From: Anadara kagoshimensis
Taxonomy: Eukaryota > Mollusca > Bivalvia > Arcoida > Arcidae
DNA: 64,000 nt
NCBI GenBank assembly: GCA_021292105.1
Contig: CM037862.1
Location: 7,358,765-7,422,764, forward strand
Direction: 5' to 3'
Part shown: piece by piece, positions 12,064 to 24,419 of the stretch
How the letters are laid out: each line of letters starts with the position of its first letter
How positions within the stretch are numbered: the first letter of the stretch is position 1
Made by a program: the position numbers and the translations under genes
The notes under the pieces: model-generated
Told to the model about the DNA's origin: nothing
Seen by the model: the letters and a program-made list of their open reading frames with translations, nothing else
Database searches by the model: none

Positions 12064-12198
12064 CTAAACTATAATAAAGTTTAGTTTCTGGTCCAGATAT
12101 AGATAGAGCAAGGCTAAACTATAACAATGTTTAGTTTCTGGTCCAGATAGAGCAAGGCTAAACTATAACAATGTTTAGGTTCTGGTCCAGATAGATAG
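12064..12198. repeat. 44-50-bp tandem triplication
   Basis: CTAAACTATAA recurs at 12064, 12114 and 12158, each time followed by TTTAGTTTCTGGTCCAGATA. Each unit contains AAACTATAA and TTTAGTTT as inverted arms, so a transcript could fold into a small hairpin. The three copies are close to identical. Confidence 0.85.
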
Positions 12199-12210
12199 AG
12201 TTAAGAATTG

Positions 12211-12537
12211 AGAAATTGTGTTTAACATCCCATTCAAGAATATTTCACTTACCGGTATATCGAGATGGTGTTAGCTATAGGCAAAGGTGCAGAAATTCTG
12301 CCTGTGTAATGCACAGATGGCATTATACAGCTGGGTTCTTTATTGTGCTACTCTTATCGTGACACAGGACCTCATTTGTTTTAAGTTCCTATCCGAAAGA
12401 ACCTTGACATTCATTTTGTAATGTTGAGTGTTTGGTGAAAGAACAGTCACTACCCACTTTCACGTTGTTGGTCTGGGGTAAACTCACGACCTCCTACTTA
12501 CGGATCAAGCACTCTAGCAGCTGAGCTAACCGCAGTG
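12211..12537 (-). mobile_element. SINE family A, minus strand
   Basis: Read on the minus strand, the A box is GTTAGCTCAGCTGCTAGAGT near 12530-12508 and the B box GGTCGTGAGTTTACC near 12494-12479. The body then runs through AGTGACTGTTCTTTC, ACATTACAAAATGAATGTC and an ATATACCGGTAAGTGAAATA segment to a GGGATGTTAAACACAATT tail. The order of modules equals that of the plus-strand copy at 8426-8757. No clear target duplication was found. Confidence 0.82.
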
Positions 12538-12931
12538 GAGATCCAAGTGAAGACCATATTTGTTATGGATTAGTTTCTATCATCCACATAGACAGTTCTA
12601 GGGGGAGGGTCCAAATCCCACCCCACAGTCAAGGTCAAGGATTAGTAGGATTGCATGCATACTGAAATAAGGAGAAAACTGCCAGCAGCCATTAGGGGTA
12701 CTGCTGTAAATACAATTGGTATGTGTATGTTATACTTGGTATTTTATATGCCACAATGTCAATCATTTATATCATAAGGTCAAGTACACTGGTTTTAGAT
12801 TAAAAAAAAACGCTTGTTTGATGATCAGTATTTTTTGTCCTCATAATCTAGCAAAATGATTGTTTCAGAAACTAACGCCATAATTTGGTCTCTGACTGGG
12901 ATCCAACCTGTAACCTTCGATTAACCATATA

Positions 12932-13126
12932 TGTAAAAACTCAATATATCGTGCCTCAATAACTTTGCCACCTCATTTTTCACTATCACCAAATTTTTTT
13001 ATGCCCCAAAACTCATTTCTTTAATGCTTCACTTCATCAGCCCCCCTCGGTTTATCACCAAACCATGTTTTATGCCAATTTAAAATTTGACTGAAGAAAT
13101 GGTGGTGATAAATTGGGGTTTTACTA
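12932..13126. mobile_element. old MITE copy, CAGTAAAACC family
   Basis: The left part (GTAAAAACTCAATATATCG, TGCCTCAATAAC) and the right part (TTTAAAATTTGACTGAAGAA, then GGGGTTTTACTA) align in order with the better-preserved copy at 59472-59667, including the central CTCATTTCTTTAATGCTTC and TTTATCACCAAA segments. The ends have decayed, so this looks like the oldest of three copies in the window. Confidence 0.65.
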
Positions 13127-16117
13127 TAAACCGCTCTTCTAACTGCTGATTTGGTCAACCTTGTGATAAATCACATCATTTGTTATATTTTGAGCCTGTC
13201 TGTTGTTGCAGAAGTTCCTTGTTTGACTTCTAGGTAAAGTTACGAAAAAAGTGAACTGGGGTCAACAACACTTACAACTGGAATAAAACTTTCATTTATT
13301 TTTTCCCCCTAAATTTAATGATGAGAAGAAAAGGAAATGTGAAAAAAATGCTGAGCCTTAAGTAGGAAATTAATGTGCATAGATAATTATGTCTTGTCTA
13401 TTTCCTTCATGTGTTTTGTTTTAATTCATTCAAGTTTTAAGCATGGGACAACTGTTTACAAGATATTTCTGTTGTGTTAACTTGAAATAGCGAAAAGTTT
13501 GAAACCATGATTTGTATTGACCATTATTAGCCTTAAATTTGAATTGTGGTCTTTTAAGCCCGAAAACATTCTTCTTAAATTTCCCATTTTAGCTGTTGTT
13601 TTGGTCTTTCATGTAGTTGCTTATATTGGTTTTATCAAAATATTTGGAAACAGAAAATGTAAACAGTTTAACAGTATAACCTGTATTATTTATTTCTATA
13701 AATGCTGTATTTATACAGTATTTAGTCCCTTTATTTATACAAAAAAGAAGTGAAAAGTACACCTCATTTACTGGGTATATACTGATTGTGAAATGTAAAC
13801 GTTCTTTATGAGATTGAATGTTGTAACTTTAAACAAATGAACTGATATGAACAGCTGTCTTTCAAGTATATAATTACATTTCATTTTCAATATTTTTACT
13901 TGATAATTATCGCAAAGAAAGAATACATAGTCATTCTATGGTCGGTTAAATATATACTTATTTGAGACAGAGAATTTCTGAGGACTCTTTATCTCTTTGT
14001 GTCGTGTTATTGTTCGTTTAAAATAGGGGCGCCAATTACGTTTTCAGACAATGATGATGCAAATGTCTTTGTTTTCTGCGGTACAAAATCAGGAGATAAA
14101 ACTCCGGGAAAAATAAAATGATAAAGTCAGTGTCATCATGATGATCACATTTTGATGGAGTCTATCCATTTGTACATTGTAATTTAAGTGAAAAATCAAT
14201 GCAATTAATTTAGTTCTGCCCCGATGAATTCTGGGAGATTCAGGGATGGAGAGAGAAAATCGATGATGTTAAGTATTGTTTTATAGCACATCTGTGCCCG
14301 GATTACGTTCACGACCGATTTGAATGACATCAGACTCACATGATCTGTCGCAGTTCAATTTATCAGGATTTTAGTTCTATATCAGTGTTTTAATCTACCA
14401 GTATTTTATAAACCCTTAAGAAGCCATGTGAAAGTTTTATATTGAAAGATATATATCTATACTGAAATATGTGAAATTATACGTACAAAACATTTGTTCA
14501 AAAACATGTATATTAACGGAAATTAAAAAATGTAAAATATTTATTGAAAAGCGTCTAGACTGAATGTGAAATTTGTATACAATAATGTACAAGTGTTGAC
14601 AAATTTATCCAAAAACTTGCATATCATTAATCATTATTGAAATTATACATAAATATGATGAAAATGTTTTAATCCAAGTATTGAAAAATTTATTCAAAAC
14701 CTGGCATATCATTAATCCTAATTGAAATTTTAGGTAAAGGTGATGAAAATATTTTGATCCAACTTAAACAGTTTGTAGAGAGATGCTTGAGTGAGCATTG
14801 CAGTTGATTTGGGTTTATATCAGATGTTGATGCATACATACCAGTATGTGAATTTAAAACTTTTTTTGTTAAATCTGTTTGTCCTTAGTGTGGATAGTGG
14901 AAAGAAGAGGAGATTACCTACTGTTGTAAGGATTTTTTGTGTGACACTGTTGTGAAATTTAACCCCACTGGCATTTGTGTGTCTAAGGGGGTGTTCTATT
15001 ATGTTATGTGACTGCAGGTCATTTTAAGTAAATATATATATTTTTGTCATTTTTGTCCTACATAGACTTGTCAAACACAGCTGATTATAAACCCAGTATA
15101 TACTTAAATTATTACAACACACTGACTGACCACTGACTGACCAATGTCCTGCAGTAATTATAGAACCAGTGTGAAAAAGTATCCAGACAGCATTGACCAG
15201 TAGAGTAATGGTTATTTCTCATCTCTGTTATTAATTTAAATGTTCATGTACCACACTGGACTTTCAATATAAATAAATGCACATGGATAGCTGTGTGTCA
15301 GTAGTTTAGTGGCCGGCCAGGGCAGCTGTAGGAGATTTGGTGTGGCGTGTGTCTATGACAGATGTCCTTTTGTGATAAAACTAAAATACAGTTAAATTCA
15401 TTGAAGCACTTTAAAAACTGATAAATGTGTTATACACCTTGTACATAACAGGCTGAAATATCCTTTGTCCTAGGACCATGATTAAAGACAGTGAAATGTG
15501 AGATATGAGGTCTGTGTGTAAATAGTACCTTTTTTTTGTTGCTTCTTTTAATTTTAATTTAAATTTGGATGCAAAGACAAAAGTTGTACACTGGAATATT
15601 GTAACTGGAGTTTTATTTCTACATGGATAATGAAGTAGATATATATTGTGATAACTTGGACATTTATTTGAAGTGTGCATAAAATGATATAACTGTTTTA
15701 ATGTTATATTTTGGCCTAAAATCTATATAATTCATTATAAAAAAGATTTATGGATGGTATTCATTTACTTGGAAATATACAAACAAGCAACAAAGTTTTA
15801 ATTTTTTTAAAAGGGTGATTTTTTAGATGTTATAAATCTGCAGTGTAAAATTATTGGCAGGTGTGTAAATTATAAAAAGGGAAGAGTTTATAGATGATAG
15901 ATAACACATACATATCTATTGGGTTTAGTAGGATTTTAATATTGACAGTCAGTGAGTACTTTGTTTATGATCGGTAGTGGACTGGATTGGAATTACGTAC
16001 AGCTGGTTTGTAACGGGGACACAAAAGGTATGGGAGATTTTAAATTGATTGATTGAACAGTATGTAATGCTCTGGACGTCATAGCTAAAGTCTATTTTAT
16101 TGACGAGTTTTAATCTT
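13127..16117. other. non-coding stretch with a GC-richer island at 13980-14345
   Basis: Mostly AT-rich. The part from about 13980 to 14345 is more complex (GGGGCGCCAATTACG, CCCCGATGAATTCTGGGAG, GTGCCCGGATTACGTTCACG). Two frames stay open for about 20 codons after a possible acceptor GTTTTCAG near 14049, but both end in stops with no donor. It may be a conserved non-coding element or a decayed exon. Confidence 0.4.
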
Positions 16118-16550
16118 TTGATGGAAATTAGGGAACATTTTATTAGTACACAACTAAATTTGTCGCAAATTGACCACATTCGTCCATTGATGAATATTAG
16201 AAAACATTTTTAGTACACAGCTGAATTTTGTCGCAAATTGACCAGATAGGTCCATTGAGGAAAACTAGAAAAACTTTTATTAGATTACTGCTTGTAGATT
16301 GACCAGATTTGTTATTGATGGAAATTGGAATACAACTAAGTTTGTTGTAGAGTGACCACATTCCTCCATTGCTGGAAATTAGAAAAGTATTTTATTAGTG
16401 CATTTGTATACAGCTTGTAGATTGACCAGATTCATCCATCCTTTGATGAAAATTAAAAGACATTTATTAGTATACAGAAACAGCTAATTTTGTCTTAGAT
16501 TGACCACATGTCCATGGATGGAAATTAGTCTATTGGACACATTGGTCCAT
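16118..16550. repeat. degenerate 55-78-bp tandem array with ATTGACCA
   Basis: About seven diverged units share the pattern GGAAATTAG...CATTTTATTAGTA...CA..ACTAA.TTTGTCGCAGATTGACCA.ATTCGTCCATTGAT. The phrase TTGACCA or TGACCACA occurs at about 16168, 16237, 16297, 16350, 16420 and 16498. Unequal spacing and high divergence mark an old array. A minus-strand open frame over the end of it (16484-16717) is not a gene. Confidence 0.8.
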
Positions 16551-17029
16551 TGACATTTCATTAGGATATAGTAAATATGTTTTGTATGTGATGAAATAGG
16601 CATTGATTTGTTAGTTTCATTCGATGTTACATGCTGTGAATTTATATCAGTCTTCTCAAACAGACTTTTGATAATCTTATTACACACAGTTGATGATGAT
16701 GATGGAAATTTATACATAAATTGATAATTTCCTCACAGAGAGAAAAAAAACATATAAATTCTGTCTAGTCATATCAAGTTTTATACTCAAGTGGAATCGG
16801 AATCCGACAAAAAATTAATTTACCGAATAGTTCTGATATATAGATAATACAGCGTTAGTGATCACCATTAGCTTGACCAATTGACCATAAGGGATGTAAG
16901 CTAGGAGATTTGATACACAGAGGATGTGTAAACTAGGAAAAATTACCATCACTGGCTGACCAGTGCTAGATGTGTATATAAATATATAGGAACAACAAAA
17001 GTTCATCATTTACAAATACTGATAGTTAA

Positions 17030-17310
17030 AGCCAGCTACTACCAACATAACTGACCATAAAGTTGACCAGAGATAGAGTCTTTGTGAAAATATAACATGT
17101 ATAGAAGTGACATCCTGCTACAGCTGGGTTTATAGAGAGAGATAAAAGTGACCACAGTGCAAAGTGGCGTTTGTTTTAATTACTGCAAACAAGATTAAAT
17201 GGTACAAAAATCACCACTGGATTTGACCAACACAAAGTGGATGTGTTTTAATTACTACAAAGATTAAAATCTCTAGAGTGACCACTGGAAAATCTCAGAG
17301 TGACCACTGG
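17030..17310. repeat. second degenerate array with GTGACCAC phrases
   Basis: The phrases AAAGTTGACCAGAG, AAAAGTGACCACAGTGCAAAG, GATTTGACCAACACAAAG and AGAGTGACCACTGGA (twice) recur. GTTTTAATTACTGCAAACAA (about 17173) is echoed by GTTTTAATTACTACAAAGAT about 70 bp later. It shares its TGACCA core with the array ending at 16550, so both may come from one ancestor. Confidence 0.65.
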
Positions 17311-19659
17311 ATGGTATTTCAGAAATGTACATCTGTATCACAGGGTTAGTATACATAATTATTTTGACATTTTTGTTTCCATTCATAATTAACAGGGTGA
17401 TGAAAAGGAGGGGCGATTTTGATGGGGGAAAATTGTGTATTTTTGTCAGAATTTGTAAAGTTTAAATGAGTGTCAGCCATGTAAGCAGAAAATAGAACTG
17501 ACAAGCTGATAATAAAATGCTGATGATTTAAATTTATAGGGGCTAGATTTTCTTGTTGGCATGTCAATAGATTTTAGTTGTTAAAATAGTGTGATGTGTG
17601 AAGGGTAAAAATTACTCTGCCAGCTGTGGTAAAGATAGAAATGACCATTAGAAATAGCAAAACTATGCATGCATATGTCCCAAATATGTGTCTAGATAGG
17701 GGTTATAATGAACATGTGGAGTGAAAATTCTGAAAATCAATTGATTTTTTCAGAATGTTAACTTAGGGTATAAATTTTAATTTTAATTTCAAAATTTATT
17801 TTTATAATTTCTTTAATTCATTGAAAACATAGAATGATAACAATTAAAAGATGAAACATAAATACTATTTAGATGTTATCTGGATTAAAAAATGTACACT
17901 TTGAAGTTTCAATCATTTGATTTTAGACCCTGGCTATAAAAAAGATTATTTATTTATTTGTTTAGTTATTTCAACAGATAGTGAAACTTTGATTTTAGAC
18001 CCTGGCTATAAAAGAGATTATTTGTTTATTTGTTTATTTATTTATTTATTTCAATAGATAGTTTTAAAATGTGTCATGATTGTGATGATGACAGTTTTTG
18101 GCAACTGTCCCTTTTATACTTAGTAATCTTGATGTGGCTCAAAGGTTTTAGTTATAAACATGATAAATTATATAGCCCTCAGTGTTTGATTAATTTTAAC
18201 CGTCCCTAGTCTAGATAGTGTCACATTTTATATTAAAGTACAACTTTTATGCATAAATTTAAAATTAAATTTGAATTTTTAGACAAATTTACACATTTAT
18301 ATTGCTATTACATGGCTTTCAGCTTTTTATAGATCATCATGTAGACACTTGAATTCAAAATTAAATCTTTACATTGTGTGACAGATCCGGAATATTGGGG
18401 GGGGGGGGGGGTCTGATACTAACTAATATAGAGGAGGTTTCAATATTAATTTTGATGTACTGTAATGTGAGACAGTCTACATCTCCATTCCTGGTAGCTA
18501 AAATCACAATTGGCTACTAAGTTTGAGAAATTCTTCCAAAAAGTAACCTATTTAAGCAAATTTAAGAAAAAATACTTTTAAAAAGGACTTTATTTTTGAA
18601 GATTTTGGAAATTTGGCTACTAAGGATTTTAAATTTGTAGAAACCTAAGACAGTCACTGTTTTACAGCAATTTAACTTCATTGAACAGATTAATTTTTAT
18701 CATTTACTGCATATCTTATATTTGGTATTTGTATGATTTTTGGTTCAAAATGTTCATGGTACGTCATGTACTTAGATTGAACTAGAAGCAAAATTTGACA
18801 GATAGATCATAAACTTGCACAAGAAACATTAAATGGAATATATTGTTTATTAATAAGTTTTCAAAGAAGGAGCTTATTATAGTAACACATTTTGAAACTC
18901 TATTATTACTTGATTCAGAAATAACTAGAAACGAAGACATCACGGATATTAATGCTGTCAGTAAAGATGTCTTAAGACTTGTGCTTTGACAAAGTGATAT
19001 AAGCTTAATAAGCTTATAAGGAAATTGAAATGTCTATACATGTGTCAATATGTTACAGTACAAAAATAGGTATATATCCCCCCCCAGTAATGAAAATTCT
19101 CAAGGATAATTGAAATATTTGGTGTCATTGTGTCAGGTTGTTTTAATTAAGAAATATCAAAACCCTGTGGGGGTGTTTGATGATTTAATAAAGTCACAAC
19201 TAATGGAGTCCATTTACTACCCCTTATTGATGACATTCCCTATTTTGTGTAAATTCACTTTATGTCTATATTGGAATGTATAAGATATGCTTCGTTTCAT
19301 GTCCCTTCTCTTTTCCTTTCTTTTCTGTTATAATTGTATTATATATGGGTATATGTTCGTCTCCCAGAGAAAATGAACCAAGTGGTAAAGTAAGTGTAGT
19401 AAATCTGTGTGTGACTACTCCCAGCTGATTATTTAGTTAAATAAGTAAAGTAACACAAATAGTCAATAAGAGACCATCAGAAATATATAGATTTGTTTAT
19501 AAAGGTTAATTTATTTACCAAATGTCTACTTTTAATGAAATGAAAGGTTATTTGGTCCCTGTAGATCAAACATATGCTTCCAATAACTCCTTTATCTGTT
19601 TAAATGTTTGGTCAGAAAATGTCAGTTTACTTATCTTTAATGAGTAAGTAAAAGTAGCC
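17311..19659. other. AT-rich non-coding stretch
   Basis: No gene seen. It holds a 73-bp two-copy duplication at about 17918-18058 (TTGATTTTAGACCCTGGCTA then TAAAA..AGATTATTT, with TTTA repeats) and the G tract listed separately. Confidence 0.55.
18397..18411. repeat. G15 homopolymer
   Basis: A run of 15 G in an otherwise AT-rich region. It could join a G-quadruplex or simply be a slippage-prone tract; its exact length should be treated with caution because homopolymers are often mis-sequenced. Confidence 0.9.
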
Positions 19660-19800
19660 ATTGGCTAAATTAACAAATTTGTGTTTGATTTTAAATTTTA
19701 AAGTTAAAAATTTGTGTGCTTTTGATATTATGGCTATATTAACAAATTTTTGAGTTTGATTTTGAATTTTGAGGTTAAAGTCTGTGTGATTTTGATATAT
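19660..19800. repeat. 69-bp two-copy tandem duplication
   Basis: GGCTAAATTAACAAATTTGT at 19663 and GGCTATATTAACAAATTTTT at about 19732 begin two diverged copies that share GTTTGATTTTNAATTTTNA and GTGTGNTTTTGATAT. No function is apparent. Confidence 0.7.
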
Positions 19801-19916
19801 AAAATATCAAGGCTTGAAAAATAATATCTACTTGTATATGAAAAACAGATTGTGATTTATAAACAATTTTTCTTTTGATCTTCATATCCTTGTATTGCAT
19901 TCTTCCACTATTATGT

Positions 19917-20291
19917 ACTGCCTCTATGGCTCAGGGGTAGAGCGATTGCCTTGACAGCTGGAGGTAATGGGTTTGAATCCCAGATCTTTTAAAATTTAAA
20001 AAACTGCTTCATCACTTTGCCCTCAGTATTAAGAGGACAGAGTTGACTCTGTGTCAGTATAATGGCCGAGTGGTATATTTTTCTGTGGAGTAGGGACTCT
20101 AAGAGCTAACACCTTATAATTGGCCTAAGTGGGGACTAGTACAAGGTAGATCATAAAACACTTGCACATCTTGTACATACCCCAATACACAGACATCTTC
20201 TTAGATTAATCCTTAGACATTAATAAACTTGATTTTTGTCACAGAAAACTTGAAACATTTCTGATATATTGTTAAACAACCAACCAACCAA
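19917..20291 (+). mobile_element. tRNA-derived SINE, family C
   Basis: A clear tRNA-like head carries an A box at 19926-19945 (ATGGCTCAGGGGTAGAGCGA) and a B box at 19969-19981 (GGGTTTGAATCCC). The roughly 290-bp body (GCCCTCAGTATTAAGAGGAC, GGCCGAGTGGTATATTTTTC) resembles neither family A nor family B. The element ends in a CAAC/CAAC/CAAC simple tail at about 20275-20290. Tail type and head set it apart as a third SINE family. A real tRNA gene is excluded because there is no acceptor stem pairing or compact cloverleaf. Confidence 0.85.
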
Positions 20292-21789
20292 AGAACTTAT
20301 TGTGAAGGGGGAATAGATATGTACTGTAGACCAGCTTTTTAGCCAAACAGATAGATGAACTTCATTTCAGCACATTATAATGATAATCTACACGTATATC
20401 TCTATATGTCATGATTCAGATGTTGCACATTTACATGTAGTTGATGATGAAACATTAATAGATGATTGACATATTGCTTAATACCAATCTAGGAATACAC
20501 AGTGGAACTAAGTGTGCACAGAACCTTTATGTCAGAGTAAACCAGTGAACTATGTCCTATAAATGATGACCTGGGAAGCTGGGTCAACATTGTAAATCAT
20601 AAAAACAAAGAGGCTTAAGACATTTTTTTACTGAAAATTTATCATTTCTTAAATTGGGGCTTTTTGTTACAAAAGATGGTAGATAACTAATGTATTATTT
20701 TTTTAAGTTTTATGAGACAAATTAAAGGGACCTTGTATGGTGTAGAGTTGATGTAAGAGGAGCTAAGCTGCAGGTATCCGTCCCACTTTAATCACCCTGA
20801 TGTAATAAACACCAGTTACCATCAAAAGACCACATTAAGGTTTAAATACAGGGCTGGAATAATGTTGCCATCTTCTAGGGTTACTTTACTAATGAAGAAT
20901 GGCCTGGAAGCTCCCTGTAATTGTAGACTTGTCACAGACTGGGGGCACCTGTAATTATAACTTATATATTGTTGTTTTTTAAGGTGGTAAATAAAACACT
21001 ATAAATTTCAGGCTATCTTCAGGTTAAGTATACAGGTATATAAGAACTTTAGAAATGCCAAATCATCAGTGATATATCATTAAGGGTACTGTGTATATTT
21101 ATAAACCTAGGTCACTATACTGTAAATAATTGGTTAGGATTAGTTTTGTGGTTTGTCACCCAATTTTCTCCATGGTTTGAGGCGATTTTTATGGGTCAGA
21201 TGCTTAATGAGATAGTGCTTGTTTTTCTGTCCAGGCTAAGGAATCCTGTTTTTTCTGTCTCTTTAAAGGTGATGTTTGTGGATGCTTAGTACATTAACCT
21301 TGTCTTGGTGGCACCCATAAAACATTATTAGCCAGTTTACTCACCCATTTCAAGTGGCACAAAAGATGGCTCTTACTTCTGACACACAATTATGGCATTG
21401 GTCTTTAGTGTACTAAAGTGTTCTGAGTGTGGCAATTTAGAGCATTGTTCTATAGTGTATCAGGTTGCTACTACTGGCACTACAGAATGCAACCAAACTA
21501 ATTTGTTAGTGCCACTATAGACTTTATGTATGGCACTGCACTGAAATGCTTTCAAATACAGAGTTTTCTAGGGACTATCAGGACTTTTATTAGCTTAAAG
21601 TAGTTGCTTACCCTGCCGAAGCACCCAACCTCATTTCTCTGGTGGAATTTTATGTTTAACTTAATTTGCTAGACTTTTATTTTCAATGGCTATACTTAGC
21701 TTTTGTTATTTGATTTCAACATAAACTGGAGTGTGTTTCATTTCTTCTAGTAAAGTGACAAGGGTATAAGATTTTGGTGTTTTCTTAAT
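20292..21789. other. non-coding stretch
   Basis: No supported feature. A frame at about 20745-20950 stays open for over 60 codons through a GC-richer patch (AGGGCTGGAATAATGTTGCC) but lacks convincing splice sites. GGCACT/AGTGCC phrases recur at 21350-21540 without a regular period. Confidence 0.45.
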
Positions 21790-21872
21790 TAGACAGGTTC
21801 TAATATATGTATAAGCTCATCAGACTGTAATATCTACAATCTACAAACCCTGCAGTCAGAGACATGTTTCTA
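21790..21872. repeat. diverged ancestral flank of the 118-bp repeat
   Basis: The sequence AGACAGGTTCTAATATATG through ACAAACCCTGCAGTCAGAG is a diverged relative of the host-flank part of the 118-bp units at 22154-22470. It lies on the other side of the SINE at 21879-22143, which suggests that the flank was already duplicated or that the SINE sits between copies. Confidence 0.7.
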
Positions 21873-21878
21873 TCAGAT

Positions 21879-22143
21879 GGATTGATTGATTAAATGGGGT
21901 TTTACATCCCTGTCAAAAATATTTCACTTATATCGAGATGTCACTAGCACACCTTTGTAGTATGCTCAGGGCAATGTGCAGAGAGGATTCTTTAATGTGC
22001 CACGCCTGCCATGACATGGGGCATCAGTTTTTTAGGTCTATTGCAAAAGACCCTGTACATTTTATTTCTAAATGCTGAGTGCTTGGCAAAATAGCAGTCA
22101 CTACTTGATCAGACCCAGCCGGGATTGGAACCCACAACATCCT
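21879..22143 (-). mobile_element. SINE family A, minus strand, with AATC tail
   Basis: Read on the minus strand, the B box is GGGTTCCAATCCCGGCTGGG near 22134-22115. The body then has AGTGACTGCTATTTTGCC, CATGTCATGGCAGGCGTGGC, CACATTAAAGAATCCTCTC and TAAGTGAAATATTTTTGACA, ending in an AATCAATCAATCC tail at about 21890-21879. The (AATC)n tail is the same as on the copy at 54286-54453. The A-box end is merged with the start of the neighbouring tandem array. Confidence 0.85.
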
Positions 22144-22153
22144 ACATAGTCTT

Positions 22154-22470
22154 GGTTAGAGAGGTTCTATTGTATGTGTATTGACTCCTCATACTGTATA
22201 ATATCTATAATCCACAAATCCTGCAGTCAGACCCAGATGGGATTCCAACCCACGGCCTCCCGTATACACCTGGTTAGAGAGGTTCTATTGTATGTGTATT
22301 GACTCCTCATACTGTATAATATCTATAATCCACAAATCCTGCAGTCAGACCCAGATGGGATTCCAACCCACGACTTCCCATATAGTCCTGGTTAGAGAGG
22401 TTCTATTGTATGTGTATTGACTTGCCGTCCTGTGTAATGTCTATAATCTATAATCCTGTAGTCAGTTAGG
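22154..22470. repeat. 118-bp tandem repeat made of host flank plus SINE head
   Basis: GGTTAGAGAGGTTCTATTGT recurs at 22154, 22272 and 22390, an exact 118-bp period. Each of the first two units holds about 75 bp of host flank ending CTGCAGTCAG and then about 43 bp (ACCCAGATGGGATTCCAACC, CACGGCCTCCC) that is the reverse complement of a family-A SINE head with its B box. The third unit is partial and diverged. The unit spans the junction between the SINE 5' end and its target DNA. Confidence 0.9.
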
Positions 22471-24419
22471 TTTGTGTTTTACCTGATGATATCTAATCAA
22501 TAGTTCAGAGAGAAGTGTTCACTCTATACAGTCATACAGGATTAATCAAATGTTTTATAGATGGTATATTATTATGGATAGTGTCCCAGTAGATGATGGA
22601 GAATGATATACTAGTATGTATATGTTACATCCTAGCCAACATTTCAACATGATGTGTAGTGGTAGCTCAGGTCAATTATTAACATTCTTTTTTAGTGTAA
22701 AATCAACATTCCTTGCAGTGTTTGGATTCATTTTACATGTCAGGATGCATTATTTTGTGTGTATATAATTGGGGTTGAACTTTGGTCTCCTTCCATGCCT
22801 CTTTTGCCTAAACTCATTTGGTCCAAGGGTCACAAGAGCCGCAAGATGCAAAATACAATGGTTAACTGGGGTTGACCCTCAAAATACTACAAACAATAGG
22901 ATAAGGACACGTCCAATGGCTTTTAAGGGCAACGGCAAGCACTGAAGTGCTGACATTAGAATCAAGGGTACATGTTTGTGTGTTTGTTTTTGGTCCTATA
23001 GTAACTGTAACTTGAAACATCACCATATCTTGGCTTTTGTATTAACCAGATGTATTTCTTGTTTATAAAATCCTCTTTTTGCTACTGTTGACCTGATGAC
23101 CTTGACCTTTGACCTGCTTTACATAAATGTCTTCCAAAGACATAACACTAGTGTTTTACAAACACATTTTCATGTATTCCAGAAACATTACTTGTTTACT
23201 TGCGACATTACTGGAAATTATACTACCTTTTGTTTGTTGCTTGCTACACAAAAGACTGAAGTTTTCTAATTTATTATAACAGTATATCTCTGGAAGAAAA
23301 ATGACATCCTTATAAAGATGACATTAATGTTTATAGTAGTGAAAGAGATAATCATCAGTTATATGCTTGTTTTGTCCCCATTATAAACATGCTTATTTAT
23401 GTCCTATTGACGGACGTTATATCTATATAGTCTACAAACATGTACTCCGACATCGTTTTTAATTATTACTAATTTTTTTTTTTTTTTTTTTTTTTTTTTT
23501 GAAAGGGGAAAAATGTGACAAAAATTTAAGAGGGTAAAAGGGAGTATTTAAGAATCTCTTTTTCTGAAAATTTTAAAATAAGGTATTAATAAAGAAGTGA
23601 CAAAAATTAAAAATTTTAGCACAAAAAAAATGTAAAATAAATAATATTGTGAAAATTGAAAAAAACTTTTTTAGACCATTTTGATTTATGTTATATTTTA
23701 GACAGTAATTAAAACTCTAACTGGAACATGTTCCCCTTAAAATGTGTATCTGGTTTACCTTTCTTATCAAGAAATATCATTAATTTTAATAGTTAAATAA
23801 TACTACTGGGTACATATAAAACTGTCTAGACCAGACATATCAGTCAGTTTTACTAAATCATTTTACCCATTTTAGCCTTTTATTTGCTTTAATGTTGTGT
23901 AATTGCCTGATTTTATCTGCAGATTTATATATTTTATATTTTGATACAGGGGTCAAGAAAGTTCTATTGCTCTGTATGTTAACTTTTCACTACCATTTGA
24001 ATACATTACTTCTATGCTAAAAGTTATTTAATTCTATATATGTACATGTTTTTGGAGTCAAGGGGGAGGGGTTGTAGCAGACATTACCTGATGAATGCTG
24101 GTATGCAAAATAACTTCCTTATGGCTTGTAGTTGTTGCTATTAGTCTGTCCTCAGACCAAATGCTCATTATGCCATTTCAATGGAGTACACCACCCTTGG
24201 AAGATACACCACACATCCCCCCCCCCCCTTATTTATAGGAAAGGACAGCAGTCCATGTTTGTAACATCCAAAATGGTGACCGTACCAATTCATTTATCAG
24301 GGTAGATTAAATGAAACAGTGTTTAAGTTTTGCAGTGAATTTATATAGGATTGTTTAAATTAGAACACTCTGGTTTTCTCTACAATTTCTTGGTAGCCAA
24401 CATACTTATTTGTTATTCC
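22471..24419. other. non-coding stretch
   Basis: No gene seen. At 23088-23117 GTTGACCTGATGACCTTGAC followed by CTTTGACCTG holds several AGGTCA half sites on the minus strand, including a DR1-like TGACCTTTGACCT. A frame around 22790-22955 is open for about 55 codons but unsupported by splice sites. There is a C10 run at about 24219-24228. Confidence 0.5.
23473..23500. repeat. T28 homopolymer
   Basis: An uninterrupted run of 28 T. Seen alone, with no adjacent SINE or LINE body on its 3' side, so it is not called as a retroposon tail. The length may be inaccurate. Confidence 0.9.

Noticed and set aside
19926-19981. A real tRNA gene
   Set aside because: A and B boxes are present, but there is no acceptor-stem pairing and the sequence continues as a SINE with a CAAC tail. 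The same holds for the heads at 8436, 12479-12530 and 43303.
20745-20950. Frame open for over 60 codons in a GC-richer patch
   Set aside because: No convincing acceptor or donor, and no ATG near its start; kept only as a note.
22790-22955. Open frame of about 55 codons (NFGLLPCLF onward)
   Set aside because: No splice sites at its ends, and composition not protein-like.
23473-23500. Poly(T) as the tail of an inverted retroposon
   Set aside because: No SINE, LINE or processed-gene sequence adjoins it, and no target duplication was found.
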